Source of the DNA: Emiliania huxleyi CCMP1516
Lineage: Eukaryota > Haptophyta > Isochrysidales > Noelaerhabdaceae
Assembly (NCBI RefSeq): GCF_000372725.1
Contig: NW_005201058.1
Coordinates: 41,436 to 105,435, forward strand
Reading direction: 5' to 3'
DNA: 64,000 nucleotides
A program made the position numbers and the translations under genes. The stretch's first letter is position 1. Each line of letters begins with the position of its first letter. The notes under the pieces are model-generated. The model worked only from the letters and a program-made list of their open reading frames with translations, made no database searches and was not told the DNA's origin. Shown here piece by piece: positions 40,403 to 50,502 of this stretch.

Positions 40403-41542
40403 TCACGTGGTGAAGAGCTGGATCACGTCGCTGACGTTCGCCTGGCACACGGGGCAGCAGAGGCGGCGCAGCCGCGCGGTGCACTCGAGGCAAGCGACGA
40501 CGTGCCCGCACGGCGCATAGATCGTGTTGGCACGCGCGCCCCAGCACACCTTGCACGACTCCTCGTGCGAGAGGGCGTCGCCGGCGCCCTCGCCCGCCGC
40601 GCAACCGCCGCCGCCGCAGCCCGCCGCGCACGCCGTCGCCTCCGCGCAAGGCGCGCCGCCCGCGACAGCGGCCGCGTCGGTGTCGGCGGGGACAGGGGCG
40701 GCGGGGGCGGCGGGGGCGGCAGAGGGCGGCTCGTGCAAGCGGGCGAGGGCTAGCCGGGCGTGGACGCGCGCGAGGAGGAGCGCGGCGGCGCGCGTCTCGG
40801 GCGGCGCGCCTGCGGAGTTGGGACGGGCGACGGTCGGGATCCTTCATTCCCCCACTTGCTTTGTTGCGAGGCGCGCACCCTTGGAGAAGGGAGCGGGGCC
40901 GTCAAAAGAGGCGGGCGTGGCGGAGAGCCATCGGAGCAGGACCTGCACGAGGACGGAGCGCTGCGAGGGCGAGAGCAGCGGCTGCGCGGCCGACCGGTTG
41001 GCCTCGTCCGCCTGCGATTGGCGAGGCGCGAGATGGCAATCTGGTACCCCCCCCTCTCACGGCGCCCCCAGGCTCTGCGCTCACCAGGGACTCGGCGAGG
41101 GCGGTTCGCATCCGGCGCGAGCTCTGCGAGGGGTGGGGGTGGGGGGACAGGGGCTGTGAGCGCTCGACGCCCCCGCCGCCCCGCCCGTGTTAACAGCCAA
41201 GAAGGGCTGAGGGAGGCGCACTCTTCGCGCCCGCCGCTCCCGCTGCGCAAAGAGGACGGCCGCAGTTGCGGCGGTGGCGGCGGTGGCGCCGACGGCGGCG
41301 CCGAGCAGCAGCGAGGCGGCGTTGAACGGGAGCGCTCTTCGCGCGTCCGAGACGAGGGAGCGCGCGGCCACGGGGACCAGCCGCCACACCGACGAGGATG
41401 GAGGCGGCGGAGGCTCCGCGCGCGCCCATGAGAGGCGCGTCCCGACGGCGGAGAGCGCGCTCGCGGCCGTCGCGGTCACGCCGGTAAAGAAAAGGTTGTC
41501 ACGGTTGGTGAGAGTGCGGACGAGGACCATCAGGCGTTTCAA
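40403..41542 (-). CDS. Membrane-associated C3HC4 RING protein, putative E3 ligase
   Basis: The exons I can support are 41542-~41235 (N-terminus), 41123-41085, 41011-40879 and 40810-40403. The N-terminus has hydrophobic segments (LFFTGVTATAASALSAVG, AASLLLGAAVGATAATAATAAVLF), then Arg-rich sequence. The last exon has an Ala/Pro-rich linker and a C-terminal RING: CKVCWGARANTIYAPCGHVV, ACLECTARL, CCPVC, ending VIQLFTT-stop. A RING at the very C-terminus with membrane helices resembles MUL1-type or IAP-type organelle ligases. Introns 40811-40878 (68 nt; GTGCGCGCC versus GCGCGCC echo) and 41012-41084 (73 nt) have the same size as the FBPase units. Confidence 0.7.
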
Positions 41543-42306
41543 GGCGAGAACGCTTCTCCACGCCGCGGCCTCTCGCTACGAAGTCGTTTTCTTCCTAATT
41601 TCTCTAGCCCGTGCCCGAGCCTGGCTGTTCTTCACCTTTCTACCTACCTAGCCCGATGCCGATCATCCGGCCCGCTGGGTGCGCTTCTTAGCTCCCCGGC
41701 CCTGGATGTGAGGTTACCGACTGCACTCCAAGTGCTCCAAGTGCTTCCTCCCCCCTACCTGAGGGAGGGTGTAGAGGATGTAGAGTGTAGAGCGCTGTAG
41801 AGCTGTAGAGATGTAGAGCGCGCTGGAGCGCTGTAGAGCTGTAGAGCTCTACATTCTACATCCTCGTCGCAGCGAGGTTGGCGAGGGCCGGCGAGAGACC
41901 GCGTCGAAGAGAGGCCCCCCCGGGGGGGGGGCCAGACGCCCGAGGGCTAACATGGGCGACCACCCACTCTTTCCTAAAAAAAAATCCCTGCGGTCCGCGC
42001 GCTGCCTTTGTGCTTTGAGCCTGTGACGTGTGAGCGTGTGTGCGGTGGTGGCGGCAGCAGCAGGCAGGCCAGCAGCAGCATCTGAGGCAGTGAGGCATCC
42101 CACCCTATCTATTCATTCTTTCCCCTCTCCCTCTTGACACCTAGCTGGTCACCTATGCTACAGGATCAATCACAACACAGAGAGTGCAGCCGCCAGGGGA
42201 AGGTCAAGGTCGAAGGCGCTGTGACAAACCGGGTCGGACTCACGTCCTCCTCCCTGCCTTGTCGCCCTAGGCTGGGGGGGCGGGCGGCTGCGCCCCGACG
42301 CTTGGC
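41543..42306. other. Repeats: dispersed 95-bp unit and GTAGAG array
   Basis: 41647-41745 matches 31598-31692. 41755-41872 is a GTAGAGCGCTGTAGAGCTGT array that folds on itself (ends GAGCTCTACATTCTACATCC) and is nearly identical to 58141-58222. No gene is seen in 41873-42306. Confidence 0.8.
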
Positions 42307-43155
42307 CTACGACCCCATGATGCCGAACGGGTCGGCCGTCAGTGTCTTGTGCTCGCTGGCGGCGAGAAACTTTGCGATCGCCGGGAAGGCGGCCGTCTCG
42401 TCGGCGACGCGCTTGATCTTGGGGTACTTGCTCACCGTGTCGAAGGATGCGAGCTTGGGCGCGGCCTGGAAGGGCATGCAGCCCTTGGCGATCACGAGCA
42501 CGGCCAGGTCTGCCATGGTCGGCGTCGCGAGCCCGTTGACGAAGCCGGCTTCGGGAAGCAGGCCCTCCAAAATTGGGTACCACTTCTCCAAGATCTCCGT
42601 CAGCGCGGGCCCGTCAATCTTCTTGAAGAGGAGGCTCTCGGTCGAGGCGTTGATGTCCGCCTTGATCTGCGCAAACATCATGTCCTTCCCCTTCTGCGCC
42701 GGCGTCAGGCCAGGGAAGACCTTTGGCGCGATGGAGGCCAGGTACGACTCGATCGCAGCCGTCTGGAAGAGCTTGAGGTCGCCGTGCTCGAGGACGGGCA
42801 TGGTGCCGGGGAAGCCGAACGCGTTCCCAATCGCCTGGTAGCCTTGCCGCCACCCGCCCGACTCGTCAAACGCGGGTGCCCACGTTTTGTCCTCGAACTC
42901 GACCTCGCCCAGGGCACAGATCAGGCGCGCGAGCTCGCCTGCGGAAGAGGGCGGGCGCCGGTGATCGCGGCGGAGGCCCGCGGCGGAGGGTTCGTGTCTA
43001 GGTGTGGAGACGGGGTGGGGGGGTACGGAATTCGGTACGTGATGCTGTGGCGCCGACGCCGCCATCCGCGGTCTCACTCAGTGCAGAGGAATGGGAGTCG
43101 TCGGACGCAGACCTCGTCCGCAGATCGAGAAGTAGTTCAGCGTCGGACACGGCAT
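42307..43155 (-). CDS. Glutathione S-transferase (sigma/nu-like), two exons
   Basis: Exons 43155-43113 and 42938-42307. Exon 1 is MPCPTLNYFSICGRG, with the N-terminal Tyr that activates glutathione; exon 2 continues ELARLICALGEVEFEDKTW. GTMPVLEHGDLKLFQTAAIE contains the cis-Pro loop (PVL) and the QT/S pair that binds the gamma-glutamyl group. The C-terminal helical domain includes NGLATPTMADLAVLVI and ends DPFGIMGS-stop. The length of ~224 residues is normal. It conjugates glutathione to electrophiles in the cytosol. The intron is 174 nt (42939-43112), and its first 35 nt weakly resemble the start of exon 2. Confidence 0.88.
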
Positions 43156-43504
43156 TTTGGAGCCCTGGGCGCCCATGCACGCTCCGTTGATTGGCCGTCT
43201 GGGGGTCAGGGGAGCCCGCCTTCGAGCCTTTCGACAGCCGCATTTGAAGGAAACACGCATTCTTTTTTTGCTTCGGCGGACTCATGAAATAGGGGGGAAA
43301 CCAGTTTAGACTAGTTTAGACCACTGCTAAACACGAACCTACCTACCTACCTACCTACCTACCCCCTACTTATGGGAAACTAAAAAAGAAATCAGGGACG
43401 CGTGAAGGTGGGGTACTATACCAACTAAAGCGAAGGGACATGGCAGGCCACTCTCAGGCCCTACAAGCATCAGATCACCCATTTGGGGACGTTTGACATC
43501 GTGA

Positions 43505-44075
43505 TTTCCCCGGAAACCGGGGCTACAACGCGGGGCCATTTCCAGGCTGTCTCGGGCAACCTCAAAATTGGCGCCTCTCTCTGCTGCTGCTGCTGCTGCT
43601 GCTGGTGCTGCTGCTGGTGCAGATGCTGCTGCTGGTGCGGCGCGGCTCTCCGACTCGACTCGACGCGCGCGTCGCGGGCATCTGACGCGGCGGGCGGCGT
43701 CGCGGGCGGCAGCGATCGCGGCTCGACGGTGGAGGCGGAGGCTGGAGGCGGTGGTGGACCTTTTGACTTTATTTGATGGTCGAGTACGAGGACTGGGGGG
43801 GGGAGAGAGAGAGAGATTGTCTCAGGGAGGCAGGGGGTTCGACCAGGCGACGGAGGACCGTGGGCCATCGCGGGGACCGTTCGCCCGGAGGGCGTACTGG
43901 GCTGATCCGGATGGTCTTCACGCCGGTGGGAGGCACCGAGCGAGGCGTCTGGGACGCTCCATCCACTCTACCTAAGCTCCTGAGGGGCGCGTGGTTGTAA
44001 CCACGTAGTAGGACTACAGCCCACCACAGACAGACACCCCCCCACTCCTCACGTGTGCACAAACCCTCACCCTCT
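43505..44075 (+). repeat. Dispersed ~550-bp repeat with CTG microsatellite, copy 1
   Basis: Begins near CGGGGCTACAACGCGGGGCC and includes (CTG)n, GGCAGCGATCGCGGCTCGAC, CAGGGGGTTC.ACCAGGCGAC, the GTGGTTGTAACCAC stem and GACTACAGCCCACCACAGAC. The same order recurs at 50895-51445. The CTG/CAG tract gives poly-Gln/poly-Cys open frames that are not genes. Confidence 0.9.
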
Positions 44076-44136
44076 CCGTTCAGTTGAGGTTCAAAAAAAG
44101 AAAGAAAACACAGCAATGGAGGATGGGAGGACTTGG

Positions 44137-44572
44137 CCTGTATAAGGTTTTCCGGAAAACAAAAAGGAAAACAGAGGGTCCCCAGCACTTTGCGTTTCCG
44201 GAAATTTCCAGGGAAAACAGAGGGTGTTTGGTGCTCCATTCTGGAACCTCGCTGTTTTCCCTGAGTCTGAGAGCTGGTCTGGGGCAAAATCTAAGGCAAA
44301 ATTGAGGAAATCGACAAAATACCCAGGCGGTCGCAGGGTAAATTCCAGGTATGCACGCGTTCTCCGCAAAATTCCCGGCATTTTGCCGATTTGGCCTAAA
44401 ATTTGGCTGATTTTGGGCCCAAACCAGCCTCGACTCGGCTCAGAGCCCAAAATTTGACGATTTCCACGGAGTTTTCCCGGGAAAAGAGAGAGGAAAAGAG
44501 AGGGTGTTGTAGAGAAAAAAGGAAAGGAAAACAGACGGGGTGCGAGAGGAAAACCTTATACAGCCTAAGGGA
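44137..44572. mobile_element. MITE-like element with CTGTATAAGGTTTTCC terminal inverted repeats
   Basis: The left end GGCCTGTATAAGGTTTTCC and the right end GGAAAACCTTATACAGCC are inverted copies ~430 bp apart. The interior (AT-richer than its surroundings, rich in GGGAAAACAGAGGG) recurs inverted at 55970-56320. No coding capacity and no clear target duplication. Confidence 0.7.
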
Positions 44573-44638
44573 GGACGGCGCCGCCGCCATTCACAGGGAA
44601 TTCACAAACAACAACGCCGAGGCAATATACAGACGCCG

Positions 44639-46099
44639 ATGAACGAGCCGAAGCGCCAGCGCGCCTCCGCCTCCGAAGCGAGCCGCGGCCCGCTCGTCGT
44701 GGCCATCACAGGGGCGTCCTGCTCGGGCAAGACGACCCTCGCAAGGCTTCTCGTGCAGCGGCTCGCGAGAACTGTGAGCGTTGAGCACGTCGAGCAGGAC
44801 AATCACCGGCGGCGCTCATCCCACAACCGGCTGCCGGATGGGCGGAAGACGTGGGAGGGCCCTCAGTTCACCGACTTTGCAAAGCTGCACGCATCGCTGC
44901 TCGACGCCCGCTCGTGCTGCGCATGCGTCGTGGTCGACGGCTACTTGCTTCTCGACTGTTTGCCGGAGACGCGGCAGCTGTTTGATCACATCCCGTGGGT
45001 CGAATGCAGCAAGGAGCTCGTGGCGACACGCCGCCAAGCTCGCAAGAACGGCAGGGGTGACTTCCCAACGCAGTGCTACAGGGACGCGCGGGAGTACGTC
45101 GAGGCGGCAGTGTGGCCGGCACACGAGGCCTACGTTTCTCGCGTCGAGGGCATGTCGGCGTGCGAGAGGCTGCCCGCGGGCGAGGGCGAGGACCAGCGGC
45201 TGCAGCGTGCGCTGCGTCTCTTTGACGGCTGGCTGGGGGAGCGGAGCCACGCCGCGGCTCCCAGCGGCGGCGGCGGCGTCAGAGCTCGCGGCGCGCGGCA
45301 GTACATCGAGTGCCCTTACAAACACAAAGAGGCGGCCAAGGCACTCGGCGCCAGGTGGGACGCCGGCCAGAAGAGGTGGTACGCACCGAGCGACCTCGGC
45401 CCGGCGCAGCGGGGAAGCCTTCTCGCGGCAGCCCGGCGAGGGTGGGCGAGGGTTGGCGGAGGCGGAGGCGGAGGCAGCGGAGGCGGCAGCGGAGGCAGCG
45501 GCAGCGGCAGCGGCGGCAACGGAGGCAGCGGAGGCAGCGGCGGAGGCGGAGGCAGCGGGGGCAGCGGGGGCAGCGGCGGCGGCGGCGGCGGCGGCGTGGC
45601 GGCGCTCTCGCCCGAGCAGCGGCCCTCTGCGCTGGACCTCGCCGTGCGCGCGCAGGCGCAGGCGCGCTGCGGCTACGCGCACGCGCTGGCCGAGATCCAG
45701 GCGGGCCGCAAGCGGTCCTGTTGGATCTGGTGGATCTGGCCCGCCTACTCCAAGGTGCGGACGACAGGAAAGCCGGAGTATTCGCTGCACGATGCTGGGG
45801 CGGCACTCGCGTGGCTCCACCACCCGACGCTGGGACCGCGGCTGCTCGAGATCACCCGGGCGGCAGTGCACCTCCTCGAGAAGGGCGCTCCCAGCACGAC
45901 CGTCTTCGGTTCGGCCGTCGACGCGGATAAGTTCCACGAGTCGGTCTCCCTCTTTGCCGTCGCCTCTGGTGGGCACCCGGCCGCGCACGCAGAGGGAAAC
46001 GCGCTGTGTCTGGCCGCGCTGCGCGCCCTCGGGCGGCCGATACACGCGGAGACGGCACGGCACGCGGCGGCCGGGCCCTTGGCCGCCGTTCCGCCATGA
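44639..46099 (+). CDS. P-loop kinase (NRK/uridine kinase-like) - DUF5710 - DUF1810 fusion
   Basis: An intronless frame of 486 residues from the ATG at 44639. Residues ~18-200: VVAITGASCSGKTTLARLL is a Walker A P-loop; VEQDNH and VVVDGYLLL follow as in nicotinamide-riboside/uridine kinases. Residues ~220-250: YIECPYKHKEAAKALGARWD and KRWYAP are DUF5710. A Gly/Ser linker (~90 residues, from GGCAGCGGA-type repeats) follows. Residues ~340-480: HALAEIQAGRKRSCWIWWIW, LHHPTLGPRLLEIT and VFGSAVDADKFHESVSLF match DUF1810. The kinase would phosphorylate a nucleoside, possibly nicotinamide riboside; the others have no settled function. The single exon contrasts with its intron-dense neighbours. Confidence 0.8.
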   Translation: MNEPKRQRASASEASRGPLVVAITGASCSGKTTLARLLVQRLARTVSVEHVEQDNHRRRSSHNRLPDGRKTWEGPQFTDFAKLHASLLDARSCCACVVVDGYLLLDCLPETRQLFDHIPWVECSKELVATRRQARKNGRGDFPTQCYRDAREYVEAAVWPAHEAYVSRVEGMSACERLPAGEGEDQRLQRALRLFDGWLGERSHAAAPSGGGGVRARGARQYIECPYKHKEAAKALGARWDAGQKRWYAPSDLGPAQRGSLLAAARRGWARVGGGGGGGSGGGSGGSGSGSGGNGGSGGSGGGGGSGGSGGSGGGGGGGVAALSPEQRPSALDLAVRAQAQARCGYAHALAEIQAGRKRSCWIWWIWPAYSKVRTTGKPEYSLHDAGAALAWLHHPTLGPRLLEITRAAVHLLEKGAPSTTVFGSAVDADKFHESVSLFAVASGGHPAAHAEGNALCLAALRALGRPIHAETARHAAAGPLAAVPP

Positions 46100-47397
46100 A
46101 AGAAAGCACGGTCCCGTCGGTGGAATATTCAAACAAAACGTGTCGCGCACCGCGCACCACACGGTGTGATCACACGCGCGCCAACCTCTACCTCGGCGTG
46201 CGGCAAGGGAGGCGGCCGGATGGTGGGGCGGTTGGGGTAGTCCTGACTAGGTCCAGCCCTGGGTGAGCCGGGTTGTGACATTTGGCGATTCCGCGGCTTA
46301 CTGGGTCCCTGAGCCGCTCCCCGTGTGCGATTATTGTGGCCCAGGCATGGTACTGATAGTAAACGGGTCAGAACCGGCCAAACACAGGCTACACAGCCCC
46401 ACACATGCGCCCGCCATAGCTCCTGGAGAGCGCGAGTGACGCGCTACAAGCCGCGAGAGTGGCATCAGAGGCAGCCAGGAACGACGTGCTCTTGCTGCAC
46501 CTCGCAGCTGCACCGAGTGTGCTCGCAGTGTATGCCACGGCCGCCGCCTGCGGCATTGCTCTCGTGCAGCTAGGCGACGCAGGTCCATCAGCAGGGCTCA
46601 TCCAATGCGAGCGCACATTGTGCGTAGCCGCGGGCAGGTGGCAGTGCACAGCCGCACACCGGCTGTGGCGGCTCGAATGCCCCCGGCAGCAATGCTGGTC
46701 ATTAACTTGCGTATTGGGGCCGCAGCAGACTGCTATGTGACTGCCCCCCAAGAGGGCTCGGAGGGCTCGGAGGGCTCGGAGGGCTGGAGGGATGCATGNN
46801 NNNNNNNNNNNNNNNNNNNNNNNNNNNNNNNNNNNNNNNNNNNNNNNNNNNNNNNNNNNNNNNNNNNNNNNNNNNNNNNNNNNNNNNNNNNNNNNNNNCC
46901 TCCGAGCCCTCCGAGCCCCCCGAGCCCTCCGAGCCCTCCGAGCCCTCCGAGCCCTCCGAGCCGGCCCCTCCGAGCCCTCCGAGGGCGGCGGACGCGCGGC
47001 AAGTCGCTCGTGGCCCAGCTCGACGCGCGGCACGCCACCGAGAGGCAGGACACGCTGCTCACCTAGGCCGCTCGTCATGGGCCCAGGAGTTGCTCTCTCC
47101 GTTCACAGTAGGGTGATAAGAAACAAGAACCTCGCATGCGACGACAGTGAGGGTGTGAGAGACACAAAGGAGCGACGTGCGACCTGTCAGAGCTTGATCT
47201 CCGATCTCAGCGGTGTCGAGTCGTCTCCGGCGCGCAACAAATGTACCTCCCAGGACGCGCAGAGGCAGCTGCGACCCCGCCGAGTAGACGGGCGCACACG
47301 GCAGAGTGCAGTCTATAGCGACTAGCCTTCATGAATAGCGACCGTCTGGCGGTACCGCGTAAGTAGCCCCTTCCCCTTCTCCTCCCTTGCCTGGCCC
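46100..47397. other. No supported gene; simple repeat and 100-N gap
   Basis: 46745-46798 and 46899-46990 are (GGAGGGCTC)n / (CCTCCGAGC)n arrays on either side of N at 46799-46898; the array is probably what broke the assembly. 46441-46740 has open frames on both strands with no domain. Confidence 0.6.
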
Positions 47398-49671
47398 TCA
47401 CGGGGCGCAGTACTCTTGCAGCACGTTGGGCGGCACAAAGAGCAGAAAGCACGCGGCGCCGTGGGCCCCGCCGCGCGGTGGCACGACGGCGATGCCCTGC
47501 GGCCGTCTGGCATCGACCTGCAGAGCGGCGAGAGGAGGGGCGCGTCAGATCGCGTCTGACTCTAAAGGTCTGCACCTGCGGCCGTGGCCGAGAGGTGCGT
47601 AGCCCAGATGCAGCCAGTGCAGATGCCCAGCCGACAGCGAGATGCAGCCGAGGTGCAGCCGAGGTGCAGCCGAGGTGCAGCCGAGGTGCAGCCGAGGTCG
47701 GTGAGAGAAGCTAGCGAGATCGCGCCCGCAGCGTCGGGGGGACGAGTGTGCCGTTGAGCGTGTACACGAGCACCATCCTCTCTTGCGCACCTGCTCGTCG
47801 CAGCTCGGATGCGTCTCTTCCTCATTCGCGCTTAGAAGGACCAGTGGTCTGCCGTGTCCAGGAAGTGTCTAGGAAGTGCCTAGGAAGTCGGTCTCTTGCT
47901 AATTCGCGCTCAGAAGGACGAGTCTGCCGTCGGCGTCCGGGTCGGCGTCAGGCGCGTAAGCGATGCCCGCCAGGTCCTCGATCCTCGCGTTGTTGGCCTG
48001 CGGACGAGTGATGGACGTGTCGTGGACGTGACATGGACACGTGTCCTCGACTCGCGCGTTGGCGTAGCCGGCAGCTGCTTCACGAGGAGGACGTCGCTCC
48101 TGTTCACACCCCGCAAGCTGTGAACAACGACATGCAACGGCCAACAGCTGGGCGCATGCCCCTGTCGGCGCGTCGCTCCTCGGCTGCCGCCCCGTCGCCA
48201 GGATCATCGGCACCTTTGCAGGGCGGGGAAACGTCTAGGACGTGTCTCTACGAAGTGTCGAGGAAGTGTCGAGGGATTGTCGAGAAATGTGTAGGAAGAT
48301 TGTGTCTCGGAAGTGTCTCTAGGAAGTGAGTGTCTCTAGGAAGTGAGTGTCTCTAGGAAGTGTCTCTTGAAGTGTCGAGGGAGTGTCGAGGACGCGGCAC
48401 CCCTGCGGCATCGGAGACGAAGTGGTAGGCCGACGGCCGCGTCGGCGTCGCCTGTAGGAAAGTTCCGAGAAGCTTCGCGCGCGCGGAGGGATTAGCGGTA
48501 CAGAACGAGGGGAGTATCGCCGCGACATACGCTACGCCCAGCACGCCACTGTCCGGCGTCACGCCGGCCATGCCTGGGATGGGCGATCCGAGGCCGAAAC
48601 CGGTGCTGATCCAGCCGGCGCCTATTAATTAGTTAATCAGCAGTTAATTAATTAGCGCACCTGAGGCCGAAACCGGTGCTGATCCAGCCGGCGCCTCCGC
48701 CGTTCGCGGGGAAGGACGACGGCGTGCTGGCGCCGGCCACGCCGAGCGAGGCCGGGGGCGGAAAGGGCGGGGAGTGCGCAGCCGGGGGCGGAGAGGGCGG
48801 GGAGTGCGCAGCCGCCAAGTACGGAGACGGGTGGGTGAGGACTTGTCGCTCTGGCTGGCCTGAGACATTGAACAGTAATGAACAACAGTCAACCAACTAG
48901 GTGGGGAGTCGTCGCCCTGGCTGGCCTCGTGCGCCAGCCAAGGTCGAGAGGAATCCCCGCCCACCTCCACCTCCTCCTCCTCCTCCTCCTCCTGCTGCTG
49001 CTGCTGCTGCTCCTCCTCCTCCTCCTGCTGCTGCTACTCCTCCGCGACCGCCTCCGCCGCCGCCGCCGCCTCCTCCTCCTAATCCTCCTCCTCCTCCGCC
49101 GCCGCCGCCTCCGAGCAGCGGCGCCGATAGCTCGACTTCGACCAAGTGTCCGCTCACCTTGTCCGCCACAATCAGGGATGAATCATTTAATTAAGGAGTT
49201 GATGAATCCGCAGTTAATTAATTAGCTCACCTTGTCCGCCACAACCACAACGCGACCCGCGACGAAGGATACGCCTGCAGCGGACGTGTCGTGGACGTGT
49301 CGTGGACGTGTCATGCAATGGGCAGATCCTGCCAGACGAAGGACACGCCTGCACAGTGGACGTGTCGTGGACGTGTCGTGGACGTGTCATACAATGGACA
49401 GGTCGCTGTCAGACAAAGGACGCGTGCCTTCCGGCTCGCGGAAGCCGCGCAGCTCGTACACGGCCAGCAGCACCGGATCTCCGCCCGCCGAGCCCATCAC
49501 GTACTCCCTCAGCTGCGCCGGCTCGCACGTCAGGGCGACAAGCCAGAGGTTGCCGTCGCCGTCGACCTGCAGCACCGCGCCGTCGACGAGGTCGCCTAGT
49601 CCGCCAGGGTACTGCTGTGGGGTGGACATGCGTGGCCTCCACTGGTCTGCTGCGAGGCATCGCCTGTACAC
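47398..49671 (-). CDS. Beta-propeller-like (NHL/SdiA-regulated-type) protein, many introns
   Basis: Segments in order on the minus strand: 49671-49428 (YPGGLGDLVDGAVLQVDGDG, NLWLVALTCEPAQLREYVMG), 49274-49231 (GVSFVAGRVVVVADK), 49157-~49120 (VSGHLVEVELSAPLL), a Gly-rich part, ~48720-48695 then 48621-~48390 (GAGWISTGFGLGSPIPGMAG, GVLGVAYVAAILPSFC), ~48113-48069 (NRSDVLLVKQLP), 47997-~47900 (ANNARIEDLAGIAYAPDADP), ~47775-47730 (MVLVYTLNGTL) and ~47480-47398 (RPQGIAVVPPRGG, LFVPPNVLQEYCAP-stop). The repeated pattern 'D/R-x-GIA...DGxLxLV' is typical of propeller blades. Function unknown; probably extracellular if joined to the gene upstream. Some joins are guesses. Confidence 0.55.
47998..49427 (-). 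other. Young exon-echo introns with shared fillers
   Basis: 48622-48694 (73 nt): its first 34 nt are identical to the first 34 nt around the next exon start (48590-48623 equals 48663-48696). 49158-49230 (73 nt): 49152-49171 equals 49225-49244. Both fillers contain GCTAATTAATTAACTGC.GATT. 47998-48068 (71 nt) echoes the next exon (AACGCG..GA.TCGAGGAC) with filler CACGTCCACGACACGTCCA. 49275-49427 is two units (74 + 79) with the same ACGTCCACGAC filler and three copies of a GCGTxTCCTTxGTC head. The segment 47850-47935 duplicates ACGGCAGAC..GTCCTTCT.AGCGCGAAT around a CTTCCTAGACACTTCC filler. Confidence 0.8.
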
Positions 49672-49674
49672 AAG

Positions 49675-50056
49675 TCACGTGCTGATTGATTGAGAACCTC
49701 CTTTAGCACGCTGCGGCGATGCGGCGTCTCGAGCGCTGCCGTTGACGCCGCTCAGCGTCCAGCCGCCCGTCTTGCGAAACCCGTCCAGCGAGAAGGGCGC
49801 GCGCGGCGGCCGTGGCGGCAGCGGCGGTGCAATCGGCGGCGGCGGCGGGGAGGCGGGTGGCGGCGGCGGCGGGGGGGCGGGAGGCGGCGGCGGCGAGGGA
49901 GACGGCGGCGGCGGCGGTGGTGCCGGCGGAGGAAAAGGACTCGGCGGCGAGGGCGGTGATGGTGGCGGCAAAGGCGGGGACGGGGGCGGGGTCGGGGGTG
50001 CCGGCAGGCTGGGAGGAAGCGGGGGAGGCGACGGCGGCGACGGCGGAAGAAGGGGA

Positions 50057-50115
<59 letters not shown>

Positions 50116-50502
50116 AGCCGAGGGCGGCGAGGGAGGCGGATATGGAGCATTCGCACTCGAAAGCCACCATGGCGTTGGCGGTGGCGGCGGCGGCGAAGGA
50201 CGTGGTGGAGGCGTCGGCGGCGGCGGCGAGGGCAGCGGCACAGGGGGCAGAGAGGGCGGAAGCGATGGCGGCGGCGACGAAAACAAATACAGTGATACGA
50301 AGTCCAAGGCTGTGTCCTCGGTCGGGACGCTAGATCGTAGCGCAAATAGCCCAAGGAAGCATACGGCAATCCCCGAGCATAGGAACACGCATCCTAGCCT
50401 CATCACGGAGGGGCGGGCCGCTTTGTCAGCCTCCGACGAGATGAGTTGGTGGAACGAGTTGCTCTGGCTGAGCCGCACGCTTACCTCGCGTTGTTTGCCC
50501 AT
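49675..50502 (-). CDS. Type II membrane protein with a long proline-rich region
   Basis: The 275-residue frame starts MGKQREVSVRLSQSNSFHQL, has one membrane segment (LGCVFLCSGIAVCFLGLFAL, ~residues 35-55), then ~150 residues of PPPSPP type and a short tail (FSLDGFRKTGGWTLSGVNGS). Algal pherophorin-like wall or surface proteins look like this. It may be the 5' part of the propeller gene just downstream. An echo-type intron could join them near 49735, but the phase I find does not fit, so I keep them apart. Confidence 0.55.

Noticed and set aside
45400-45620. Extra genes in other frames over the Gly-rich linker of the kinase fusion
   Set aside because: They are shadows of a GGC/AGC simple repeat; the plus-strand frame with three recognisable domains is the real one.
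50070-50140. Collagen-like or Gly-rich plus-strand protein over 49740-50890
   Set aside because: It is the antisense of the proline-rich minus-strand gene; only the minus strand has a start, a membrane segment and a sensible tail.
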